From an uncultured Prochlorococcus sp. (GTDB lineage Bacteria > Cyanobacteriota > Cyanobacteriia > PCC-6307 > Cyanobiaceae): a stretch of DNA of 64,000 nt. The position numbers and the translations under genes were made by a program. Below, piece by piece: positions 1 through 10,978 of this stretch. The notes below the pieces were generated by a model, which was not told the DNA's origin, made no database searches, and saw only the letters and a program-made list of their open reading frames with translations. Numbering within the stretch: the stretch's first letter is position 1; the number at the start of each line of letters is the position of its first letter. The stretch is taken from positions 1-64,000 of the forward strand of contig CACGVZ010000001.1 in the NCBI GenBank assembly GCA_902576415.1. Direction: 5' to 3'.

Positions 1-1521
1 GACAATGCTATAAAAAGTGCAAATACTCCAACCATGGATTCATTATGGCATGCATACCCTCATACTTTAATAAGCGCTAGTGGCTCTGATGTAGGACTTC
101 CTGATGGGCAAATGGGTAACTCAGAGGTCGGTCACCTTACCATTGGCTCTGGGAGAATAATCCAACAAGAACTTGTAAGAATTTCAAATGTTATAAAAAA
201 TAATCAATTAGATATGGTTAATGAATTCCAGGACTTAGCTGATTCATTAAAGAAGAACAATTCAACATTGCATATCACGGGATTATGTTCTGATGGAGGA
301 GTACATAGTCACATAGATCATTTATTAGGTTTAATAAAGTGGGCATCTGATAATGGCATCGAAAAAGTAGCAATCCATATTATTACCGATGGAAGAGATA
401 CTCCCGCAAAAAGTGCATCTAAATATCTAAATCAAATAGAGTCATGCATAAAAAAATTCAAAACAGGTGAGATAGCCTCTATATGCGGAAGATACTGGGT
501 AATGGATAGAAATCTTTTATGGGACAGAACAGAAAAAGCTTATGCTAATTTAACTGATCCAGGTATTGAAGTAACAAATATTTCTCCTCAGGATTACATA
601 AAAAAAAGTTATGAAAAAAATATAACTGATGAATTTATAGAGCCAATACGAATGTCTGAAAACTATCTAAAAGATGGTGATAGCTTAATTTGCTTTAACT
701 TCCGTCCTGACAGAGCCAGACAAATAATTAAATCTCTTTCAGAAAAAAATTTCTCAGATTTCGAAAGGAAAACTTTTCCAAATATTGATTTAGTTACTTT
801 TACTCAATATGACATTAATTTCCCAGTAAAAGTTGCATTTCCACCTGAATCTCTAAATAATTTTATCGGCCAAATAGTTTCTGAAAACGGACTTAAACAA
901 TACAGAACTGCAGAAACAGAAAAATATCCTCACGTTACATATTTTTTTAATGGAGGAGTAGAAATTCCTTTACCTGGAGAAGAGAGACATTTAATTCCAT
1001 CTCCAAGAGTCGCAACTTACGATTTACAACCTGAGATGTCTGCTGAAGAATTAACTATTAGTTGCTCTAAAGCAATTAAAAGTGGAAACTATGCTTTTGT
1101 TGTAATAAATTTTGCTAATCCTGATATGGTAGGTCATACAGGCAATATGAATGCAACAATTAAAGCAATAGAAACAGTGGATAAATGTATAGGTCAGATA
1201 GTAAATGCTACGGGGAAAATGGGTGGAAGTATTCTTATCACAGCCGATCATGGTAACGCAGAGTTGATGAGAGGGCCAGCTGGAGAACCATGGACGGCAC
1301 ATACTATAAATAAAGTTCCATTAATTTTTATTGAGGGTGAAAAAAGAAAAATCCCGAATATGGGGAATGAGATTAATTTACGTGATAATGCTGGCTTAGC
1401 AGATATTGCTCCAACTTTATTACAGTTATTAAACCTACCAATCCCAAAAGAAATGACAGGAAAATCTCTTATTAAAGAGATCGAGTTAAAAGGTTATAAT
1501 AAGGTTGTACAACACGTCTAA
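1..1521 (+). CDS. gpmI: 2,3-bisphosphoglycerate-independent phosphoglycerate mutase (5' partial)
   Basis: Interconverts 3- and 2-phosphoglycerate in central carbon metabolism; alkaline-phosphatase superfamily enzyme with two metal ions. The reading frame is open to base 1 ([11 protein letters not shown] precedes the first ATG of the ORF track), and family members begin a few dozen residues earlier, so the true start lies outside the window and the ATG at 34 is internal. Family motifs are visible: catalytic-serine segment MGNSEVGH, then [25 protein letters not shown] and the metal-binding ADHGNAE near the C-terminus. The C-terminus looks complete. secG follows after 21 bases on the same strand, an arrangement common in cyanobacteria. 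Confidence 0.97.
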   Translation, partial: DNAIKSANTPTMDSLWHAYPHTLISASGSDVGLPDGQMGNSEVGHLTIGSGRIIQQELVRISNVIKNNQLDMVNEFQDLADSLKKNNSTLHITGLCSDGGVHSHIDHLLGLIKWASDNGIEKVAIHIITDGRDTPAKSASKYLNQIESCIKKFKTGEIASICGRYWVMDRNLLWDRTEKAYANLTDPGIEVTNISPQDYIKKSYEKNITDEFIEPIRMSENYLKDGDSLICFNFRPDRARQIIKSLSEKNFSDFERKTFPNIDLVTFTQYDINFPVKVAFPPESLNNFIGQIVSENGLKQYRTAETEKYPHVTYFFNGGVEIPLPGEERHLIPSPRVATYDLQPEMSAEELTISCSKAIKSGNYAFVVINFANPDMVGHTGNMNATIKAIETVDKCIGQIVNATGKMGGSILITADHGNAELMRGPAGEPWTAHTINKVPLIFIEGEKRKIPNMGNEINLRDNAGLADIAPTLLQLLNLPIPKEMTGKSLIKEIELKGYNKVVQHV

Positions 1522-1542
1522 AGTTAATACAAATCAATAGCG

Positions 1543-1770
1543 ATGATTCAAATTTTGAGTTGGATATGGGTATTTTCTGGGGTTCTTCTAATACTTCTAG
1601 TTTTACTTCATAGTCCCAAAGGCGATGGAATGGGAGGAATAGCTGCTAGTGGAAGCTCAATGTTTAATAGTGCAAGTAGTGCAGAAGCATCTCTAAACAA
1701 AATAACTTGGACTTTTTTAGTTATATTTTTATCTCTTGCGATTATTCTTAGTGCTCGCTGGATATCATAA
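1543..1770 (+). CDS. secG: Preprotein translocase subunit SecG
   Basis: Small auxiliary subunit of the SecYEG protein-conducting channel in the cytoplasmic or thylakoid membrane. The 75-residue product has two hydrophobic segments (about residues 5-22 and 50-72) separated by a polar loop with the SecG-typical KGDGMGG and a Ser/Gly-rich stretch. The ATG start sits just after gpmI, so the two are probably cotranscribed. The gene converges on groEL, with a hairpin between them. Confidence 0.93.
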   Translation: MIQILSWIWVFSGVLLILLVLLHSPKGDGMGGIAASGSSMFNSASSAEASLNKITWTFLVIFLSLAIILSARWIS

Positions 1771-1779
1771 AGTTTTAAC

Positions 1780-1806
1780 AAAAAAAGGGATCATTTTCAT
1801 GATCCC
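1780..1806 (-). terminator. Rho-independent terminator of groESL
   Basis: On the minus strand GGGATCAT, a 4-base loop and ATGATCCC form a perfect 8-bp stem, followed at once by seven T residues (A run at 1780-1786 on the plus strand). It lies about 35 bases after the groEL stop. On the plus strand the same hairpin lacks a good T tract, so it is a weaker terminator for secG. It is the only clear intrinsic terminator I found in the window. Confidence 0.8.
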
Positions 1807-1840
1807 CTATTAAAAGTTAATTTATTGACAATTTGTATAG

Positions 1841-3505
<1,665 letters not shown>

Positions 3506-3529
3506 TTAATAATTTTTGAAACAAATAAT

Positions 3530-3841
3530 TTAGCCAACTACAGCTAAAATATCTTTTTCTGAGAGTAAGACATATTCATCTCCCCCCAATTTAATGTCTG
3601 TTCCAGCGTATTTGCTGTACAAGACTTTATCGCCAATACTCACTTCTGGAGTTTGTCGAGAACCGTCGTCATTAAGTTTCCCAGGACCTACCTGAGCAAC
3701 TTCTCCAACCTGTGGTTTTTCTTTAGCTGAATCAGGCAAAAGAATGCCCCCAGCAGTTTTTTCCTCAGATGCGGAAACTTTAATAAATATTCTATCTCCC
3801 AGTGGTTTTACTGTAGAGACTGTAAGTGAAACAGCTGCCAT
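3530..3841 (-). CDS. groES: 10 kDa co-chaperonin GroES
   Basis: Heptameric lid of the GroEL chamber. The 103 residues contain the conserved [10 protein letters not shown] start, the mobile-loop region [18 protein letters not shown] that contacts GroEL, and the C-terminal [14 protein letters not shown]. The N-terminus is about six residues longer than in E. coli, as is common in cyanobacteria. It is the first gene of groES-groEL and is divergent from atpD across a 219-bp spacer. I could not find the classical CIRCE repeat (TTAGCACTC-N9-GAGTGCTAA) upstream. Confidence 0.97.
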
Positions 3842-3865
3842 AGATTAATGGAGGATCATAATTGA

Positions 3866-3878
3866 GACGCTTTGCGTC
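3866..3878 (-). promoter_or_regulatory. Small hairpin in the groES leader
   Basis: GACGC-TTT-GCGTC forms a perfect 5-bp GC-containing stem with a 3-base loop, 25 bases upstream of the groES ATG. It would lie in the 5' untranslated leader if transcription starts further upstream. A GC-rich hairpin stands out against the AT-rich spacer. No function is known to me; a role in translation or heat response is only a guess. Confidence 0.3.
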
Positions 3879-4057
3879 ATAAAAATGGAAAGAGGGATTC
3901 TCTATCCTTATCATCAACAACATAATCCGCAAAGCAGCAATTAAACCATACTTCAACTGTGCGGGTGGCCGAACCGATTTAACGAATCTACCCATGAGAT
4001 GGTAGTATTTTCGGATTATAAGCTGTATAAAATCAGCTAATCACCACCAAACAATAA

Positions 4058-5521
<1,464 letters not shown>

Positions 5522-5563
5522 ATTTCTAAATTTATAAACTAAACTCTATATAATTTCAAATTA

Positions 5564-5968
5564 ATGGCAATTTCTCTTAAAGTTTTAGCTCCAAATAAAA
5601 ATGTTTATCAAGGCGAAGCTGAAGAAGTAATCCTACCTAGTACAACCGGTCAACTTGGTGTGCTCCCTGGACATATTTCTTTAGTAACGGCTATTGATAT
5701 TGGCGTATTAAGGCTAAGAATGAATTCTCAGTGGAAATCAATAGCTTTAATGGGCGGCTTCGCTGAAATCGAATCAGATGAAGTCATAGTACTAGTTAAC
5801 AACGCAGAAATTGGATCTGAAATTAATGTTCAAAATGCTGAACAAGATCTCAAAGAAGCAAAATTAAAAATTAGTAAATTTTCTGAAAATGAAAAAAATT
5901 CAGAGAGAATAAAAGCTTTGAAGGAAATTTCTAAGGCCGAGGCAAGAATTCAAGCTGCAAAGAACTAA
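5564..5968 (+). CDS. atpC: ATP synthase F1 subunit epsilon
   Basis: Central-stalk subunit that couples rotation and inhibits ATP hydrolysis. The 134-residue product has the N-terminal beta-sandwich with conserved [21 protein letters not shown] and a C-terminal two-helix region rich in Lys, Glu and Ala. It lies 42 bases after atpD and must be cotranscribed with it. Its stop is only seven bases from the end of the convergent PSRP-3 gene, with no terminator hairpin between. Confidence 0.97.
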   Translation: MAISLKVLAPNKNVYQGEAEEVILPSTTGQLGVLPGHISLVTAIDIGVLRLRMNSQWKSIALMGGFAEIESDEVIVLVNNAEIGSEINVQNAEQDLKEAKLKISKFSENEKNSERIKALKEISKAEARIQAAKN

Positions 5969-5975
5969 TTAATTC

Positions 5976-6454
5976 TTAAGCAGTTCCACAAAATGCTACT
6001 TCTGGAAACTTTAACTTGGCTTCCTCTAATTTTTTGGTCTTTCCCTCTTCTTGCCAATAATTTATTACTTCTGTAGCTTTATTCAATATCTCAACTCTCT
6101 CATTATCTGTAATCCAACCTTTATTTTCTAATTCACTTTTTAATTTTTCCCAAGCATCATCTCTTGGCCAAAAATAATAAGCAGTTAGGGGGCTTGGCCC
6201 CCCCCCCCTACTATTTGATCAACGGCTAAAGCAACATTATCAGGTAACCACAAAACTTTAATAATGAATCTTCCTTCGTCAGGTTTGGGGGTATAACCAG
6301 TAGGTACGCCATCTTCATCTATTGTTGCTGCTGCTAAAACAGCTGTAGCACCCATCATTCCTGTATTGGGTGAAGAATTTTTAGAGTTTGGCGTATCACT
6401 TTTTTGTTCTTTTTTTTCTGTTGAATTTTGATTTAATTTATCTGATGAAGTCAT
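5976..6454 (-). pseudogene. ycf65: Ribosomal protein PSRP-3/Ycf65 homologue, frameshifted at a G11 tract
   Basis: Cyanobacterial and plastid-specific 30S subunit protein. The ORF track shows an 89-residue ORF (6185-6454) that runs into a stop just after a run of eleven G on the minus strand (6198-6208). Past the run, another frame continues the family sequence without interruption: [16 protein letters not shown], then [20 protein letters not shown] and [10 protein letters not shown], ending at the stop at 5976-5978. Nine or twelve G would restore one frame; twelve gives 159 residues. The first 35 or so residues are low complexity (Ser, Lys, Asn). The downstream 73 codons are intact, so this is either a very recent lesion, a sequencing error in the homopolymer, or a gene expressed by slippage. 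Confidence 0.88.
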
Positions 6455-6560
6455 TCACATATTTATGATTAATTAACAATTTATCAGTTTATGGTCACAT
6501 TTTGATTGATTTATCTAAAATTTCTTGATTTTAGTTATTGATGCTTTCTAAACAAAATGT

Positions 6561-6719
6561 TTATCTATCATGCGAAACCTGATAAAAATCATAAATTGTA
6601 GCTTCTAATGCATCCCAAAGATCTTTAGGTATATCGTTTTCTTCTGCAAACATCCCAAGCTGACTAGCTAAGCCTCTTGCCTGGGATAGTTTCGAATCGT
6701 ATGAATCTGACTTATTCAT
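6561..6719 (-). CDS. Small conserved-type hypothetical protein, 52 aa
   Basis: An ORF too short for the supplied track runs from ATG at 6719 to TAA at 6561: MNKSDSYDSKLSQARGLASQ, then a mostly helical segment, ending YDFYQVSHDR. The composition is soluble, with no membrane segment. It lies 52 bases after the pepP stop on the same strand and before ycf65. The reading frame fills a gap that otherwise holds nothing and looks protein-like (balanced charge, Trp and Tyr present), so I think it is real. I do not recognise a function. Confidence 0.6.
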   Translation of the reverse strand: MNKSDSYDSKLSQARGLASQLGMFAEENDIPKDLWDALEATIYDFYQVSHDR

Positions 6720-6771
6720 TTTTAAACATTGAACTTTATAAAAATAAATCTATTAACTAGATAAGTCAAAT

Positions 6772-8097
6772 TTAAAACTCTAAATCAGAAATTTCTTTTA
6801 GTGCAGCAATACTTAAAACTTCTGGGTTTTTATCTTTGACCAGAACATCATCTTCTATTCTTATCCCAATGCCTTTCCATTTCTCTTCAATAAGAGGTTG
6901 TCCATCGGGGACTGGTATCCTGTCGCTTATATATATACCGGGTTCTACTGTAAGAATCATGCCATTTTGTAATGGCACTTCATAGTCTCCCATTCTGTAT
7001 GCTCCAACATCATGAACATCCAAGCCGAGCCAATGACCAGTTCTGTGCATGTAAAGATGTTTATAAGATTGATTCTCAATTATCTCCTCAGTACTACCCG
7101 CTAATAAACCAATTTCTTTTAATCCTTCTATCAAAATTGTTAAAGCAACATTATGCACAGCACTAGAATTAGATCCAGTTATGGCACTTTTAATTGCTTT
7201 TTTCTGGGCACTTAATACAATTTCGTAAATTACTTTCTGCTCTTCAGAAAATTTTCCACCTATTGGGATAGTTCTTGTTATATCTCCATTGTAGTAATCA
7301 GTTAGTGAGCAGCCAGCATCTATCAACAATAAATCTTCCTTTTTCAGTGGTGAATTATTTGAGGTGTAATGCAAAATACATGCATTATCTCCTGAAGCAA
7401 CAATAGAGTTATATGCTGGTCCTCTCGCCCCTTTTTCCAAAAAGAATCCCTCTAGAAGCCCCTGAATTTGTCTTTCATTTTTCTTTGATGAAATAGATTC
7501 TCTTACTAGTTCATGAGCTTCTGCTGAAATTTGTATAGCCTCTCTCATTCTCTTAATTTCAAATTCACTTTTAATTAATCTCATCTCATTTAAATAAATT
7601 TCTGGAGATTTTATAGAATTTCCACCAATGCCTAATCTTGAGCGATTTTCAAGTTGTTGTGAAAAAATTCCCAGAATTATTTTCTCAACTGATGGATGCT
7701 TACCAATAGAAAAAACAAGTTCATCAGAACCATTTATATAGGCTGGGAGTAAATCTTTTAATTCGTTTATTGAGTGAGCCTTATCAGCATTAAACTCTTT
7801 TTCAGCGCCTTCTAAACCCCATCTAAAGCCATGCCAGACTTCGCTAATAACATCTTTAGGAGCAACAAACATAATAAATCTCTCTCCTTTTGGCTTATGC
7901 GATAAGAAAAGAGCGATTGCATCTGGCTCATCGAAACCGGTTAAATACCAAAAATTACTATCTTGTCTAAAAGGATATTCACAATCAGCATGATGCTTTA
8001 CGAGACTAGCACCAGGGATAATAGCAGCTTTTCCATTTAATTTATTGAGGAAGATTTCTCTTCTTTCTTCAAAAACTTTATTTTTAGGTTTAAACAT
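6772..8097 (-). CDS. pepP: Xaa-Pro aminopeptidase (M24B)
   Basis: Metallopeptidase that removes N-terminal residues preceding proline, in the cytoplasm. The 441 residues comprise an N-terminal aminopeptidase-P domain (about 1-150) and a C-terminal pita-bread domain. All five metal ligands are visible in order: Asp in LLIDAGCS, Asp in YNGDITR, His in HRTGHWLGLDVHDVG, Glu in LTVEPGIYI and Glu in IRIEDDVLV. Length and layout match proteobacterial PepP. It is divergent from the DUF21/CBS gene across 73 bases, which probably hold both promoters. Confidence 0.96.
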   Translation of the reverse strand: MFKPKNKVFEERREIFLNKLNGKAAIIPGASLVKHHADCEYPFRQDSNFWYLTGFDEPDAIALFLSHKPKGERFIMFVAPKDVISEVWHGFRWGLEGAEKEFNADKAHSINELKDLLPAYINGSDELVFSIGKHPSVEKIILGIFSQQLENRSRLGIGGNSIKSPEIYLNEMRLIKSEFEIKRMREAIQISAEAHELVRESISSKKNERQIQGLLEGFFLEKGARGPAYNSIVASGDNACILHYTSNNSPLKKEDLLLIDAGCSLTDYYNGDITRTIPIGGKFSEEQKVIYEIVLSAQKKAIKSAITGSNSSAVHNVALTILIEGLKEIGLLAGSTEEIIENQSYKHLYMHRTGHWLGLDVHDVGAYRMGDYEVPLQNGMILTVEPGIYISDRIPVPDGQPLIEEKWKGIGIRIEDDVLVKDKNPEVLSIAALKEISDLEF

Positions 8098-8170
8098 AGA
8101 TTGTGTATTGGCGTGTTTTAAAAAAAATGGAAGAATGAATTAATACAGATTTAGTAACTAACCTATTTTA

Positions 8171-9154
8171 ATGGAACCAAGTGTTTACGGTTTAATTGTT
8201 CTTATAATAATTATCTTAATTGGGTCAGCATGTTGTTCGGGAGTAGAAGCTGCTTTTTTAGCTGTAAATTCGATTCGAATTCTAGAGATAGCCTCTAAAC
8301 AAAAACCAAAGAGTTCTGCAAATCAACTCCTTAAACTTAGAAAACATCTTGGAAGAACATTAACTGTAATTACTATTACTAATAATGGATTTAACATAAT
8401 TGGAAGTCTTATTTTAGGTGTGTATGGAGCATTGGTTATTAATAGTAGTTATGGCTTAACCTTGTTTTCAATTTCTTTTTACATATTAGTCGTACTAGTA
8501 GGCGAAGTACTACCTAAGGCTCTTGGTACAAGATTCTCAGTTCAAATAGCATTATTATCAGTTCCTATTTTGAGAATATTGCATACTTTAATGAGGCCAT
8601 TTTTAGTATTAATAGAACAAATATTTCCAGTTATTACGGCAGAAAATGAAATTTCAACAGATGAAGAAGAAATTAGACAAATGGCAAAAATTGGAAGCCA
8701 AAAAGGCTTGATAGAAGCTGATGAAGCAGCAATGATATTTAAGGTTTTTCAATTAAATGATTTAAAAGCTAAAGATTTAATGATCCCTAGAGTATCAGCA
8801 CCTTGTCTTGATGGGTCTTCGAATCTTGAAGAAATTTCAAAGCTTATAATGGGCGATAACTCTCCATGGTGGGTTATTTTGGGAGATAAAGTTGACAAAA
8901 TACAGGGGGTAGTTCCCCGTGAGAGAATGCTAGCAGAATTAATTAATGGAAAAAATAAAAAGTTATTGTCAGAAATTTGCGAACCTGTGGACTACATTCC
9001 CGAAATGATTAAGGCAGATCAATTATTAACAAGATTTGACAAGAATCATAAAGGAGTGAAAGTAGTAGTAGATGAATTTGGAGGATTCGTGGGCATTATT
9101 GGTGCAGAAGCTGTGTTATCTGTTTTAGCTGGCTGGTGGAAAAATAAATCATGA
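8171..9154 (+). CDS. DUF21/CBS-domain membrane protein (CNNM/CorC-like)
   Basis: Membrane protein of the CNNM/CorC (TlyC-like) family, members of which are implicated in Mg2+ or other cation transport. The N-terminal half has about four hydrophobic segments of the DUF21 type (residues 5-30, 65-85, 90-115, 130-150), including CCSGVEAAFLA and the conserved VGEVLPKALGTRFS. After residue 175 come two CBS-like repeats (around LMIPRVSAP and GVKVVVDEFGGFVGIIG). It ends shortly after the CBS pair, so the C-terminal CorC/HlyC domain found in many relatives is missing or minimal. Its stop overlaps the next gene by four bases. The transported ion is not predictable from sequence. Confidence 0.88.
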   Translation: MEPSVYGLIVLIIIILIGSACCSGVEAAFLAVNSIRILEIASKQKPKSSANQLLKLRKHLGRTLTVITITNNGFNIIGSLILGVYGALVINSSYGLTLFSISFYILVVLVGEVLPKALGTRFSVQIALLSVPILRILHTLMRPFLVLIEQIFPVITAENEISTDEEEIRQMAKIGSQKGLIEADEAAMIFKVFQLNDLKAKDLMIPRVSAPCLDGSSNLEEISKLIMGDNSPWWVILGDKVDKIQGVVPRERMLAELINGKNKKLLSEICEPVDYIPEMIKADQLLTRFDKNHKGVKVVVDEFGGFVGIIGAEAVLSVLAGWWKNKS

Positions 9155-10392
9155 AACAATTTAAAATTAAAAAAAATTATTTACTTTTAAAAAATTGGTG
9201 GGAGACTATTGATCTTACCAACTATGAAAAAAGTTATTTTAATAGGGACATAATTTCTTTTAATCAGCAACTTTTTAGGCTCAAAGAAAAAAAAATAAGA
9301 ATTGGCGCATATGGTAAATCAGGCGTAGGGAAATCGTCTGTTTTAAATTCTTTATTAGAAGAAGATATATTTAAGACAGATATTATCAATGGGACCACAA
9401 GAGAAATTCAGGCTGAAGAATGGAAATTTAAAGATCAATCACTCAACAGTATAGAGTTACTAGATTCTCCAGGATTTGATTTTTGCGATATTAAATTCCC
9501 AGATAAAATTTACTCCTCTATAAATCACTCAGATTTTATTTTATTTATAATTTCGGGAGATTTAAATAGAAATGAGTTAAACGAAATCAGCTCTTTTATA
9601 AAAGATGGAAAAAAAATTATTTTAATTTTAAACAAAATCGATCTATTTAATAAAAATGAATTAAAAGAAATAATTGAAAATATAAAGTTTAAGCTTCCAA
9701 AAGATTTAAATATTCCAATAATCATTAATAACGAAAACAATCTTAAAAATTACATAGCAAAATTAATCAATCAATATGGTGAGATATTATTAACACTAAA
9801 TTCTATTCAATTAGCAGACAAATTGTTTCTAAAAATAAAAGAGCATAGATTGAAAAGAAGGCAGAAATTAGCTCAATCAACTATTGGTAAATTTTCGACT
9901 ATAAAAGCATCCGCAGTAGCTCTTAATCCTTTTATTTTATTTGATGTTGCTGGTAGTTTTGCACTAGATACTGCATTGATTAACGAATTAAGTAAGATTT
10001 ACGGCTTAAAGTTGAAAGGTGAATCTACAAGAAAAATATTTAAAAATATATCCATTAATAATTTATGTTTGGGAATCACTCAAGTCGGCGTTAATACCTC
10101 TTTCAACCTTATTAAGAAACTAATTCTTTTAACAGCACCTTTTACTAACGGGCTTTCTTTATTACCCTATGGACCCATAGCAATAATTCAAGCTGCAATC
10201 GCTATATACTCTACAAAAATTCTAGGGAAATTAGCAGCAAAAGAGATATTTGTAAGAAGCAAAGCTTCTTTTTTAGAGCCTGCTATTTTTATCCAAAATA
10301 TGAATTTTAATGACCCAGAGATTTTTAACTACATAAATATTTATTTTTCAAGTAGAAATTTAAATAATAATTTTGTTAGTTTTCTACCTTAA
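9151..10392 (+). CDS. Era/YcjX-like GTPase with C-terminal DUF697-like domain
   Basis: The N-terminal G domain has a P loop GKSGVGKSS (about residues 55-63), a G2-like TTRE, G3 as DSPGFDF and G4 as NKIDLF. The C-terminal 170 residues contain ASAVALNPFILFDVAG and a hydrophobic LLPYGPIAIIQAAIAIYSTK, resembling the DUF697 domain attached to GTPases in cyanobacteria. The hydrophobic stretches suggest membrane association. It overlaps the CBS gene by ATGA and is followed eight bases later by nadD, so translation is probably coupled. The biological role is unknown; a link to the upstream membrane protein is inferred only from position. Confidence 0.83.
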   Translation: MKQFKIKKNYLLLKNWWETIDLTNYEKSYFNRDIISFNQQLFRLKEKKIRIGAYGKSGVGKSSVLNSLLEEDIFKTDIINGTTREIQAEEWKFKDQSLNSIELLDSPGFDFCDIKFPDKIYSSINHSDFILFIISGDLNRNELNEISSFIKDGKKIILILNKIDLFNKNELKEIIENIKFKLPKDLNIPIIINNENNLKNYIAKLINQYGEILLTLNSIQLADKLFLKIKEHRLKRRQKLAQSTIGKFSTIKASAVALNPFILFDVAGSFALDTALINELSKIYGLKLKGESTRKIFKNISINNLCLGITQVGVNTSFNLIKKLILLTAPFTNGLSLLPYGPIAIIQAAIAIYSTKILGKLAAKEIFVRSKASFLEPAIFIQNMNFNDPEIFNYINIYFSSRNLNNNFVSFLP

Positions 10393-10399
10393 AACTTAA

Positions 10400-10978
10400 A
10401 TGGAAAAAAGCATTGCTTTATTTGGTACTAGTGCTGATCCACCTACAATTGGACACAAAAAAATTCTTGAAGAATTATCCAAAATTTATGCTTTTACCAT
10501 TAGCTATGTGAGCAACAACCCCCAAAAAAAGCACATAGAGGATATCTCAATTCGTAGCCATTTATTAAAAACTCTCATTGATGATTTAGATAATCCGAAA
10601 ATTTTATTTAATCAAAAAATAAGTAGCCAATGGGCAGTAGATTCAATTAAAAAATGTAAAGAAATTTATAAATTTAATAATTTAGATTTTGTAATTGGGA
10701 GTGATTTAATTAAAGATATTTTCTACTGGAAAAATTTCGACAAAATTATTATGGAGGTAAGTTTTTTTATAATTTTGAGAGAGGGATATCCTGTTGAATC
10801 AAATACTCTTAAAATGTTAGAAACTTATAGAGTGAAATTTAAGATTTCAACCATCAAAACCCCAAACATTTCAAGTTCTAAGTTTAGATTAAATTTTAAT
10901 TGTTCTAATTTACCGTCGTCGTTAATAGATATAGTTAAGAGGAATAATTTATATGAATCTATCAAATTAGTTGAATGA
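10400..10978 (+). CDS. nadD: Nicotinate-nucleotide adenylyltransferase
   Basis: Transfers AMP from ATP to nicotinate mononucleotide, giving deamido-NAD. The 192-residue product has the nucleotidyltransferase signature GTSADPPTIGHKK at residues 9-21 (the GxFxPxHxGH type) and the C-terminal ISSSKFR that matches the family ISSTxIR motif. It overlaps nadE by four bases (ATGA), placing the last two steps of NAD synthesis in one coupled unit. Sequence between the motifs is divergent and very rich in Lys, Ile and Asn. Confidence 0.93.
   Translation: MEKSIALFGTSADPPTIGHKKILEELSKIYAFTISYVSNNPQKKHIEDISIRSHLLKTLIDDLDNPKILFNQKISSQWAVDSIKKCKEIYKFNNLDFVIGSDLIKDIFYWKNFDKIIMEVSFFIILREGYPVESNTLKMLETYRVKFKISTIKTPNISSSKFRLNFNCSNLPSSLIDIVKRNNLYESIKLVE

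Noticed and set aside
3792-3995. 67-residue minus-strand ORF overlapping the groES start
   Set aside because: It overlaps groES in another frame and covers the probable leader; the peptide has no family features.
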